From Phycisphaerae bacterium (GTDB lineage Bacteria; Planctomycetota; Phycisphaerae; JAAYCJ01), in assembly GCA_012514125.1 (NCBI GenBank), contig JAAZAW010000129.1, forward strand, positions 1-8,653: 8,653 bases of DNA, written 5' to 3'. Shown here in pieces: positions 1-5,857 of the stretch. A program made the position numbers and the translations under genes. Positions within the stretch are counted from its first letter, which is position 1. Each line of letters starts with the position of its first letter. Under the pieces are notes generated by a model that saw only the letters and a list, made by a program, of their open reading frames with translations, was not told the origin of the DNA and made no database searches.

Positions 1-136
1 ATTCGTTTTCGGGAATTTCCCATCCCAGCAGCCAGGTCTTTTCAATGCCGTGCTCGTCCATGTTTTTGACTAAGGCGTCGTGATCATATCCGTACCAATT
101 GGGGTGATTGTGGATGTCGATGATTTTCTTTTTCAT
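1..136 (-). CDS. Amidohydrolase-2-like metal-dependent hydrolase, N-terminal fragment
   Basis: Only the first 45 codons are in the window; the gene continues past the left edge. The ATG at 136-134 opens a reading frame beginning MKKKIIDIHNHPNWYGYDHD. The IDIHNHP segment has the His-x-His pair (residues 9 and 11) that starts the first beta strand of TIM-barrel amidohydrolases and supplies two metal ligands. The following segment, MDEHGIEKTWLLGWEIP, fits the usual 'helix then strand 2' pattern of the amidohydrolase-2 (PF04909) group, which contains decarboxylases, lactonases and other hydrolases. The substrate cannot be told from this fragment. No strong Shine-Dalgarno is visible (GCGAGAACGAATT precedes the ATG). 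The gene lies downstream of the DegT gene in the same direction, but a terminator-like hairpin separates them, so it may have its own promoter. The family call rests on a short piece. Confidence 0.72.
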   Translation of the reverse strand, partial: MKKKIIDIHNHPNWYGYDHDALVKNMDEHGIEKTWLLGWEIPENE

Positions 137-148
137 AATTCGTTCTCG

Positions 149-161
149 CTTATTAAATAAG
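149..161. promoter_or_regulatory. Short AT-rich palindrome upstream of the amidohydrolase gene
   Basis: CTTATTAAATAAG is a perfect inverted repeat (6-bp arms around one base) centred about 20 bases before the amidohydrolase ATG. Its position would suit an operator or a promoter-overlapping site. It is short and AT-rich, so chance is a real alternative. It does not share the AACGTT core of the palindrome at 1648-1665. Confidence 0.2.
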
Positions 162-190
162 TTTGGTTAAAAACCCTACTTTGTGCAACC

Positions 191-229
191 GTAAAAATTC
201 CGGACCCTTCGACAAGCTCGGGGTCCGGA
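191..229 (-). terminator. Hairpin plus T-tract after the DegT gene (REP-like palindrome)
   Basis: Arms TCCGGACCC (199-207) and GGGTCCGGA (221-229) are perfectly complementary over 9 bp, with a 13-base loop containing TTCGACAAGCTC. Read on the minus strand, the stem is followed directly by ATTTTTAC, as expected for an intrinsic terminator. It begins about 33 bases past the DegT stop codon at 262. The loop is larger than in a textbook terminator. The CTTCGACAAGCTC core resembles, from memory, palindromic intergenic repeats found in many bacterial genomes, so this may be a dispersed repeat acting as a terminator. Confidence 0.55.
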
Positions 230-261
230 TCAGTGTTTCATTCAACAGAATTTATAGAATT

Positions 262-1629
262 TTATCGATGCTTGAAAAAGTGCCAGCCGCCGAGATGTGG
301 AGCATTGCCCGGATCGTCTTTGAGCAACGCTTTATAGTTTTCGGCCACTTTTCGGAAGGCGTTGGCGTATTCCTGGATCATTTCCGGACGATAGTGTTTG
401 AACCACGGGATATCGTACGTTCTGGTACCGATCCCTTCCGAAACAGGAAGCGACCCTTCAGGCTGACGAAGATCGCGGTCGCTATGGGCAATTCGCGTGG
501 GCTTGCCGTGGCCATAAATGTCGCAGGTATTAAAGACCGGATGCAGATGCAAAGCCGCATTGGCTCCGGGGTAACAGGGACATCCTTCTGCGGTGACTGC
601 CTGAGTAAAGCGGGTGACCGACAGACCCTCTAATTCTTCCGGCACATAAATTCCGTGCGAGGCATACCAGCCGCCCATGGTGCTGCCTGAATCTTTCGCC
701 GGTCGATGCGCTCGTAATCCCGGCACACCTTTGAGCAGGTCCCAGAAATAATTCATTGCTTTGCGAATTTCTTCGCACCGCTGATCGTAATATTTGAGTT
801 GAACGCGTCCCATAGCGGAACTCAACTGGTGCATGCGATATTTGTAGCCGCCCAGAGGCAGGCCGACAAACGGCTTAAGCTCAGGTGTTTCAATATTTTC
901 GCCAAAACGTTCGTAATGCCCCATGGAAATCGCGCGTTCATAAATTTCCTTGTCGTCGGTGGCGAGGATACCGGCTTCGCCGATTGCCAGCGACTTGCCG
1001 CTCATCAGCGACATCGCGGCGACATCGCCGATGGAACCGACTTTTTTACCTTTATACAAGCCTCCCTGGGCGTGGGAAACGTCTTCGATGACTTTGATTT
1101 TGTGTTTGCGGGCGATTTCCATGATCGGGTCCATGTCGCAGGGATGGCCCAGATAATGGACCACCATAATGGCTTTGGTCCTGCTGGAAATGCGTTTTTC
1201 GATATCCTTCGGATCGATGCAGAGCGTGTTGGGGTCGACCTCGGCGAAAACCACCGTGCCTCCGAGCGAAAACACCTGCAGGCATGACGCCCAATAGGTC
1301 ACGCTCGGACAGATGATCTCGTCACCCACCCCGATCTTACAGCCGAACATTGCAGCTTGGAGCGATGCCGTTCCCGAACTAAAGCCTAGTGCATAGGCCC
1401 TTCCCTGCCAGGCGGCAAATTCTTTTTCAAATTCCATCGTCACGTCTGTCCCCGACATCGCTCCACGACGCAAAACCTCCAAGACCGCTTCTTCGTCCTC
1501 CTTAGTCACAATCGGCCAGGAGAACAAATCGCCCGGTTCTTTTGTTACTGATTTGGGTCCACCGAAAATTGCCAGAGGCGAATTCGCGTTTTGAACGTCA
1601 ACTTTTTTGGTCTGATCCGCATTCGTCAT
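262..1629 (-). CDS. DegT/DnrJ/EryC1/StrS-family PLP-dependent aminotransferase-like protein
   Basis: A 455-residue fold-type I PLP protein; the family acts mainly as aminotransferases on keto-sugars and cyclitols, with some dehydratases. Numbering is from the ATG at 1629, chosen because AAGGAG lies 6 bases ahead of it; an in-frame ATG at 1644 would add five residues but overlaps that site. Visible landmarks: SSGTASL (about 84-90) for the PLP phosphate; IEDVSHAQGG with Asp183 for the pyridine nitrogen and His186; SLMSGKSLAIGEAG with Lys212 as the expected Schiff-base lysine; and GYKYRMHQLSSAMGRVQL (about 261-278), the family's 'N/KYRM' segment. It is longer than most members (about 370-400), with extra N- and C-terminal residues. 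It lies in its own transcription unit with a strong promoter and operator-like palindrome, and with no nucleotide-sugar or polysaccharide genes nearby, so a catabolic or cyclitol role is possible. The family is sure; the reaction is unknown. Confidence 0.9.
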   Translation of the reverse strand: MTNADQTKKVDVQNANSPLAIFGGPKSVTKEPGDLFSWPIVTKEDEEAVLEVLRRGAMSGTDVTMEFEKEFAAWQGRAYALGFSSGTASLQAAMFGCKIGVGDEIICPSVTYWASCLQVFSLGGTVVFAEVDPNTLCIDPKDIEKRISSRTKAIMVVHYLGHPCDMDPIMEIARKHKIKVIEDVSHAQGGLYKGKKVGSIGDVAAMSLMSGKSLAIGEAGILATDDKEIYERAISMGHYERFGENIETPELKPFVGLPLGGYKYRMHQLSSAMGRVQLKYYDQRCEEIRKAMNYFWDLLKGVPGLRAHRPAKDSGSTMGGWYASHGIYVPEELEGLSVTRFTQAVTAEGCPCYPGANAALHLHPVFNTCDIYGHGKPTRIAHSDRDLRQPEGSLPVSEGIGTRTYDIPWFKHYRPEMIQEYANAFRKVAENYKALLKDDPGNAPHLGGWHFFKHR

Positions 1630-1635
1630 CGTTAA

Positions 1636-1641
1636 CTCCTT
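1636..1641 (-). promoter_or_regulatory. Shine-Dalgarno site that sets the DegT start
   Basis: AAGGAG on the minus strand, 6 bases (TTAACG) ahead of the ATG at 1629. The alternative ATG at 1644 sits upstream of and against this site, so translation most likely starts at 1629. Confidence 0.8.
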
Positions 1642-1647
1642 CATATT

Positions 1648-1665
1648 TGTATTAACGTTAATACA
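1648..1665. promoter_or_regulatory. 18-bp perfect palindrome, LacI/GalR-type operator candidate
   Basis: TGTATTAACGTTAATACA reads the same on both strands. It starts 3 bases downstream of the -10 hexamer, so it covers the expected transcription start of the DegT gene, the classic place for a repressor to block initiation. The central AACGTT with a CpG in the middle and TGT...ACA ends is the architecture of LacI/GalR/PurR-family operators (established knowledge). The regulator gene is not in the window. No second copy with the same flanks is seen here. Confidence 0.7.
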
Positions 1666-1668
1666 TCC

Positions 1669-1697
1669 AGTATAATGTTTCCCGCGAATCTTGTAAA
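1669..1697 (-). promoter_or_regulatory. Sigma-70-type promoter for the DegT gene
   Basis: On the minus strand, TTTACA (1697-1692) and TATACT (1674-1669) are separated by exactly 17 bases. Each hexamer matches the consensus at 5 of 6 positions. Transcription would start near 1662, within the palindrome at 1648-1665, giving a leader of about 33 bases that contains the AAGGAG site. This makes the DegT gene independent of the solute-binding protein gene upstream. Confidence 0.72.
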
Positions 1698-1792
1698 GGG
1701 GTTTTTCGGCAACCGTGACATTTTTTTGAATTTACGGATACTCCCGCTCAGATCGCGTATCTTTTGGGTATTTTCAGGCCCGGCCGCCCCAT

Positions 1793-3190
1793 TTATCGTC
1801 CTGAAAATTCGCGCCAGAACGGATCATTTTTATCGAAAGGTTTACCGACGATCTGCTCATATCGTCGGCGGTATTGCTCATATTGAGATAAATTCCGATA
1901 AATTGCCTGATTGACCGCCCGGGCCATATCCCGGCACGCATCGGCGGGTGATTTTAAATTATTCGTCACCAAATCAAGCTGCTCGATGATCAAATCCAGA
2001 GCCGCCATCGGGCTTATCATCGGTGAGACCTCCGGTGCGATCGAACGTTCGAGCGATTCGATAAAAATATCGTCCGGCGAATCCTTCAAAGTCCCTGCCG
2101 CATCCCGGGCAAATTGCGGTACGGGCGCCAAACCGTCGTTCGAATCCGAAATTTGACGATTGTACTCCGGCGAGGTCAAAAATTTCATGAAGCGAATCGC
2201 CGCGGACATTTTTTCGCTTTTTCGATTAACTCCCACCAGCCTGGAGGAAATCAGAGAAATTTTCTTGCGATGATGCGGTTGATGGCAAAAGCCGATGCGG
2301 CCTTTCAAGTGCGGATATTGCTCCAGGGTGATAAGCCCCCGCTTGCTCATCCGAATCATAGCCACCTTGCCCCGCGCGAACCATTGGATCACATCCAGCC
2401 CCAGATCGCCCTGCCCGCTGATCGACGATTGTTCCTGCGGTGTGGGCATGATATGATATTTGAACATCAAATCGCGGTAAAATTCAATCGCTTCGATCGC
2501 CTTGGGCGAATCGAGCACACACCGAACACCCTCGGGAGAATAAATCCGCCCTCCCGCCTGAAGCACCAGTTCATACCAGTACAAATTCATCGCGCCGAAA
2601 CATTGAACGTGTTTTGAGCCGGGTTCCAAGCGGGTCAATCGTTGCCCAATCTCGACAAACTGTTCCCAACTCATCTCTCGAGGCGGATAAGGCTCGCCGT
2701 ATTTGTCGAAAATATCTTTGTTGTAAAAAATAATATTCGAATAGACGTTGCCCGGGAAAGCATATTGCCGTCCGAAAAGCGTAATATTCCCGATCGCCCC
2801 GGGCCAGGTTCGCGTTTCATCAAACCCGTTTGTCCTGGCTGTCTGCATCAGGTCCATCGCCACCCCCGATTGAACCAGCCGCTCAAGCACATACACGCCC
2901 GACGCGTCAAACAGATCAGGCCCCAATCCCGCGATGGTTTGGACGATCATTTTCTCCATCAGGAAATTTCCCGGATCGGTGATGAGTTTGATGTCGGGAT
3001 TAAGCTCTTCAAAAAGCGTCACCTGTCTCCGACGAGCCGGATTGTCGTCGGTCGCCCAGACCAGAACGGTTCTGCCGCGAACATCGGAATCCGGTTTTAA
3101 TCGCCAGGCGACAATCGACAAAACGAGCATCACCGCCAGGCCTATGGCAAAGACATATTTCATTGAAGTTTCCAGTCCAACACGTTTCAT
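1793..3190 (-). CDS. Family 1 extracellular solute-binding protein, membrane-anchored, orphan
   Basis: A 465-residue (or 456-residue) sugar-type ABC substrate-binding protein. After a basic start, residues 11-29 form one hydrophobic segment (KYVFAIGLAVMLVLSIVAW) with no lipobox cysteine and no clear AxA cleavage site, so it may stay anchored as a signal-anchor protein. The mature part opens with TVLVWATDDNPARRRQVTLF and contains the family 1 hallmark YAFPGNVYSNIIFYNKDIFD (143-162), then a PPREMSWEQF segment like the usual 'P.TWdEf'. Late in the protein, AAIRFMKFLTSPEYNRQ matches the conserved C-terminal lobe helix. Two starts are possible: 3190, or the in-frame ATG at 3163 that places the hydrophobic segment right after Met-Lys; neither has a strong Shine-Dalgarno. 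No permease or ATPase gene is adjacent: a divergent gene lies upstream and a separately promoted gene downstream. The ligand is unknown, probably a sugar or oligosaccharide. Confidence 0.88.
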   Translation of the reverse strand: MKRVGLETSMKYVFAIGLAVMLVLSIVAWRLKPDSDVRGRTVLVWATDDNPARRRQVTLFEELNPDIKLITDPGNFLMEKMIVQTIAGLGPDLFDASGVYVLERLVQSGVAMDLMQTARTNGFDETRTWPGAIGNITLFGRQYAFPGNVYSNIIFYNKDIFDKYGEPYPPREMSWEQFVEIGQRLTRLEPGSKHVQCFGAMNLYWYELVLQAGGRIYSPEGVRCVLDSPKAIEAIEFYRDLMFKYHIMPTPQEQSSISGQGDLGLDVIQWFARGKVAMIRMSKRGLITLEQYPHLKGRIGFCHQPHHRKKISLISSRLVGVNRKSEKMSAAIRFMKFLTSPEYNRQISDSNDGLAPVPQFARDAAGTLKDSPDDIFIESLERSIAPEVSPMISPMAALDLIIEQLDLVTNNLKSPADACRDMARAVNQAIYRNLSQYEQYRRRYEQIVGKPFDKNDPFWREFSGR

Positions 3191-3194
3191 ACCC

Positions 3195-3215
3195 GGTCCG
3201 GCAACGTTCCGGACC
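3195..3215. repeat. GGTCCGG/CCGGACC inverted repeat before the solute-binding protein gene
   Basis: Perfect 7-bp arms GGTCCGG (3195-3201) and CCGGACC (3209-3215) flank CAACGTT. It lies just downstream of a minus-strand TATAAT and 5 bases ahead of the ATG at 3190, so it could be an operator, or an mRNA hairpin masking the upstream start. The arms are the same heptamers found in the hairpin at 199-229, and the loop carries an AACGTT core like the palindrome at 1648-1665. It could be a member of the same short repeat family. Confidence 0.5.
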
Positions 3216-3222
3216 TTTCACC

Positions 3223-3228
3223 ATTATA
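3223..3228 (-). promoter_or_regulatory. Probable -10 element for the solute-binding protein gene
   Basis: A perfect TATAAT on the minus strand, 33 bases ahead of the ATG at 3190. No convincing -35 hexamer is found at 16-18 bases spacing, so the promoter may be activator-dependent or use another sigma factor. The start of transcription would fall near 3216, at the edge of the inverted repeat at 3195-3215. Confidence 0.38.
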
Positions 3229-3277
3229 TCGACATTCCCAAACGATGCACGCCCCTTCGGAATATCCCGCAACAGCA

Positions 3278-3307
3278 CTGGCATAAAACCTCACCGTACC
3301 GTATACT
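3278..3307 (+). promoter_or_regulatory. Probable promoter for the plus-strand small-protein/cupin pair
   Basis: CTGGCA (3278-3283) and TATACT (3302-3307) with an 18-base spacer. Transcription would start near 3314, leaving a leader of about 24 bases with the GGAG site at 3326-3329. The -35 matches four of six consensus positions. Nothing else in the 147-base divergent gap looks better on this strand. Confidence 0.42.
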
Positions 3308-3337
3308 TGAATGTGAAATTTTTATGGAGATTTGTTT

Positions 3338-3511
3338 ATGCTATATCATGAAGGCGCTGTTGTCGGATGGGGAACCCTGGCGTTAATTAACGCGGGTCTG
3401 GCCCAGGGGAAAAATCGAAGCGGCCTGAATTGGTTTCTTATTTCGCTTCTCCTTGGCCCGATTGCGACATTTCTTCTGGTAGCCCTGTTCGATAAATTAC
3501 CCTCAGAATAA
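3338..3511 (+). CDS. Small membrane protein, 57 residues
   Basis: A short gene starting at the ATG at 3338, with GGAG 8 bases ahead and a TAA stop at 3509-3511. The protein starts MLYHEGAVVGWGTLALINAG. Residues about 7-23 form a weakly hydrophobic helix; the basic turn LAQGKNRSG (21-29) follows; residues about 32-51 (WFLISLLLGPIATFLLVALF) form a clear membrane helix; the tail DKLPSE is charged. This 'NAGLAQGKNRSGLxWFxxSLxLGPxAT' pattern is familiar from small uncharacterised membrane proteins in diverse bacteria, where the NAGLAQ and GLGWF/LGP blocks recur (recalled, not searched). The function is unknown. The cupin gene starts 20 bases downstream, so the two are probably co-transcribed. Ribosome site, codon structure and a sensible membrane profile support a real gene. 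Confidence 0.8.
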   Translation: MLYHEGAVVGWGTLALINAGLAQGKNRSGLNWFLISLLLGPIATFLLVALFDKLPSE

Positions 3512-3531
3512 TTGGAAACAATGGAAATATT

Positions 3532-4035
3532 ATGATCACCGGAAACGACATCATTGATCGGCTTAAACTTCAACCTCACCCCGAAGGCGGTTTTTTCGCG
3601 GAGACGTATCGCAGCGATGAACAGTTCGACGGACAATCCTTATCGTCCCGCTATACTTCAAAACGTTCCATCGCCACCGCCATCTATTTTTTGATCACCG
3701 CCGAATCCTGCTCGGTCATGCACCGCTTGAAGTCCGACGAAATTTTCCACTTTTACATGGGCGACCCGGTCACCATGCTTCACCTCTATCCTGACGGTTC
3801 AAGCAGAATTCTCACTCTCGGAACCGACCTTATAAACGGCCAGCAACCCCAGGTCGTCGTTCCGAAAGACACCTGGCAGGGAAGTTTCGTCTCACCGGGG
3901 GGGCGCTATGCCCTGTTGGGAACCACCGTCGCTCCAGGGTTCGATTTTGCCGATTTCGAGTATGGCCGACGCAAAGACCTGATCGAACAATATCCCGACC
4001 ACGCGCAAACCATCATCCGCCTCACGCGAGAATAA
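3532..4035 (+). CDS. DUF985 (cupin_5) family protein
   Basis: A 167-residue single-domain cupin, the normal length for the DUF985/PF06172 family (yeast YML079W-like). Signature segments, in order: LQPHPEGGFFAETYRS (13-28); ATAIYFLITAESCSVMHRLK (48-67); SDEIFHFYMGDPVTMLHL (68-85), which carries the His/Glu-type cupin positions; WQGSFV (115-120); and LLGTTVAPGFDFADFEYG (128-145). Family structures show a jelly-roll barrel with a small-molecule pocket, but no agreed reaction is known. The start at 3532 has GGAAA close upstream. An alternative ATG at 3521 is out of frame and reads only four codons, ending in a TGA that overlaps this start. The gene converges with the quinone oxidoreductase gene, 40 bases away. 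The family is secure, the role open; it may be unrelated to the minus-strand cluster. Confidence 0.92.
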   Translation: MITGNDIIDRLKLQPHPEGGFFAETYRSDEQFDGQSLSSRYTSKRSIATAIYFLITAESCSVMHRLKSDEIFHFYMGDPVTMLHLYPDGSSRILTLGTDLINGQQPQVVVPKDTWQGSFVSPGGRYALLGTTVAPGFDFADFEYGRRKDLIEQYPDHAQTIIRLTRE

Positions 4036-4075
4036 TCATCTGTAAAAAGAAGCATGAAGGTGAAACGTTGCGTTT

Positions 4076-5047
4076 TCAGCACGCCCCATTCTCGGCGACC
4101 GTCAGCACCACTTTTCCGATGTTTTCCTGACGCTGAAGAATCGCATGGGCGGTTTCTGCTTGCGTGATTGGAAACGTTTTATAAATCACCGGTTTGATCC
4201 GACCCGAAGAAAATTCAGGCCATAACTTTTCTTCCAGGCCGGCCAGAATGTCCGCCTTCATTTCCGAACTTCGGCTCCGAAGCGTACTGCCGATAAGTTT
4301 GATCCCGTGTTTAAAAAAACTGGTCATGTCAATTTCTGTTTTGTCGCCGCCTAACGTCGCAATCACAATCCATCGGCCGCCTCTCGCCATTTTTTCAATG
4401 CAACGACCCAGGATCGGACCGGCGACACAGTCCATCGCGATATCCACCGGATGCTTTTCCATGACGGACACCAGATCGTCCGTCTTTCGGTTGACGACAA
4501 TATCGGCACTGAGCGTTCGTACAAATTCTGCTTTCTCCGCCGAACCGACGGTTGTCATCACCGTTGCGCCGAACGATTTGGCCAATTGAATCGCCGCCAT
4601 TCCAAGACCGCTTGCCCCGGCTTGAATGAAAACAGTATCGCCCGCCTTCATGTCGGCCTCGAGACACAAATTCAGGTAGGACGTCGCGAAGGCTTCGGGA
4701 ATGGCAGCAGCTTCGACCATCGACAAACCGTCGGGAATCGGCAGAACCATTCCGGCGGGCACCGCTACTTTCTGGGCATACCCGCCGCCACCTAAAAGAG
4801 CGCAAACCTTGTCGCCAACTTTCCATCGGCAATTTTTCGGAGCTTCGATAACAACGCCCGCCGCTTCGAGTCCCATCCACTCAGGCCAACCGGGCGGAGG
4901 CGGATAATTGCCCTCTCGCTGCATCAGATCCGCGCGATTCAGTGCGGTGGCGTGGATTTCGATCAAGACTTCGTCGTTTTTAATCACCGGATCGGGCACT
5001 TCGCTCCAGACCAGATTCTTCCGATCGTCGATAAGTATTGCATACAT
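4076..5047 (-). CDS. PIG3-type NAD(P)H quinone oxidoreductase (zinc-free MDR)
   Basis: A 323-residue medium-chain dehydrogenase of the quinone oxidoreductase/zeta-crystallin branch, matching the PIG3 group in length. The N-terminal GroES-like domain contains ALNRADLMQREGNYPPPPGW (35-54), highly typical of PIG3-like enzymes, then GLEAAGVV (59-66). The Rossmann domain has AGASGLGMAAIQLAK (143-157) with the AxxGxxG loop. There is no set of zinc-binding cysteines. The C-terminus ends GKVVLTV, also typical. The likely reaction is NAD(P)H-dependent reduction of a quinone or activated alkene/enone. It is the last gene of the minus-strand cluster. GAGGTG lies 9 bases ahead of its ATG, inside the last codons of the preceding gene (6 bases between genes), so translational coupling is likely. 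In this context it could reduce an enone formed by the upstream dehydratase-like protein; that is inference. Confidence 0.92.
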   Translation of the reverse strand: MYAILIDDRKNLVWSEVPDPVIKNDEVLIEIHATALNRADLMQREGNYPPPPGWPEWMGLEAAGVVIEAPKNCRWKVGDKVCALLGGGGYAQKVAVPAGMVLPIPDGLSMVEAAAIPEAFATSYLNLCLEADMKAGDTVFIQAGASGLGMAAIQLAKSFGATVMTTVGSAEKAEFVRTLSADIVVNRKTDDLVSVMEKHPVDIAMDCVAGPILGRCIEKMARGGRWIVIATLGGDKTEIDMTSFFKHGIKLIGSTLRSRSSEMKADILAGLEEKLWPEFSSGRIKPVIYKTFPITQAETAHAILQRQENIGKVVLTVAENGAC

Positions 5048-5053
5048 CGTTTA

Positions 5054-5827
5054 TTACACCTCGTTAATATTCCAATGAAGATTATCCAGGACGGTTTTCA
5101 TCGCCTGTATCGTCGGCTGTATCATTCCGTAACGCGGCTCATAACGGGGCACGGCAAAAAAGATAGCGGTGCCCAGAGCCGGACCAATAAACCGGTGTGG
5201 CCGACTGTATGGACCGTTGCACAGGTGAATGAACGGTGTTTTGAGTTCGCGTTTTAACACCAGCGTAGTCCGTAAAGCTTCGGCGAGTTCCTCATCCGTA
5301 TTCACGCAGGTCACGATCTTCACGACATCCGGGCCGCGAGATTCCAACTCGCGCAGATGCTCCAGAACCTGTTGAGTCGTTCGCGAACACGATAGATGCG
5401 AAGAAATCACCACTTCGGCGCCCTTGGCGTGAATCTGGTCGATCAGACGTTTTTGTTTGTCGATGGCAGTGGGATTGTGGGTGATTTCCATCGGAGATGG
5501 ATCGTACAAATCCCCCATGACGTCGATCATGGACGCTCCCGCATCCACCGCGGCAAGCAGCACTTCCTGCCGGGCCTCATCGCCGGATTCCTTCCATTTG
5601 TCGTTGCGGTAAAAAAAGAACATGAACGGCAAACAAACCGAATCGATAACGCTTTTCAACGATTCAGAGTTTCGGAATTCGGGTTTCAAGTCCGAAAGAT
5701 CGATCGCGATTCCCTGGGCACCGGCGAATTCGGAATTTTTCGCTTCCGCGATCAACTCCTGCGGTGTCTGACCCGCCATGATTCCCGTCAGCACAGGTTG
5801 CGGCTTATTAAGAAAAGAACGCCTCAT
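5054..5827 (-). CDS. Divergent type I 3-dehydroquinate dehydratase-like Schiff-base enzyme
   Basis: A 257-residue TIM-barrel protein, close to the usual 225-255 for type I AroD. The core aligns from memory: VVISSHLSCSRT (139-150) matches 'VIMSNHDFHKTP', giving His144 at the catalytic histidine; DVVKIVTCVN (167-176) matches 'DIPKIAVMPQ', giving Lys170 at the Schiff-base lysine; and SRPHRFIGPALGTAIFF (208-224) matches 'SRLAGEVFGSAATFG', keeping Arg209. Other substrate residues are changed: the early E-x-R motif is absent (IAIDLSDL, 40-47), the 'DLE' glutamate is Met104 in MIDVMGD, and the 'APGQ' glutamine region reads RYGMIQP. It probably forms a lysine imine with a keto-substrate but is unlikely to use dehydroquinate. 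The ATG at 5827 has GGGA at good spacing. It lies between the Gfo/Idh and quinone oxidoreductase genes, and no other shikimate genes are here. The fold is confident; the substrate is unknown. Confidence 0.82.
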   Translation of the reverse strand: MRRSFLNKPQPVLTGIMAGQTPQELIAEAKNSEFAGAQGIAIDLSDLKPEFRNSESLKSVIDSVCLPFMFFFYRNDKWKESGDEARQEVLLAAVDAGASMIDVMGDLYDPSPMEITHNPTAIDKQKRLIDQIHAKGAEVVISSHLSCSRTTQQVLEHLRELESRGPDVVKIVTCVNTDEELAEALRTTLVLKRELKTPFIHLCNGPYSRPHRFIGPALGTAIFFAVPRYEPRYGMIQPTIQAMKTVLDNLHWNINEV

Positions 5828-5857
5828 CTTATTTCCCTTTCTACTATGACTTTCATT

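Noticed and set aside
163..633. 156-codon plus-strand open frame at the left
   Set aside because: It starts in the intergenic gap, reads through the terminator-like hairpin and then antisense to the DegT C-terminus; no domain pattern.
799..1287. 162-codon plus-strand open frame inside the DegT gene
   Set aside because: Antisense shadow of a strongly conserved PLP-enzyme region; no ribosome site or recognisable fold.
1737..1761. GATAC...GTATC inverted repeat after the solute-binding protein gene, considered as its terminator
   Set aside because: Only a 5-bp outer stem with an imperfect interior, and no T-tract on the minus strand after it.
2114..2617. 167-codon plus-strand open frame inside the solute-binding protein gene
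   Set aside because: Its translation is basic, His- and Arg-rich, with no motif; it mirrors a well-supported minus-strand gene.
4061..4078. TGAAACG-TTG-CGTTTTCA inverted repeat between the convergent genes, considered as a bidirectional terminator
   Set aside because: The arms need a bulge, the stem is short and AT-rich, and no T-tract follows on either strand.
5054..5827. Naming the DHQD-like protein aroD
   Set aside because: Key substrate-binding residues of 3-dehydroquinate dehydratase are missing and no shikimate pathway gene is nearby.
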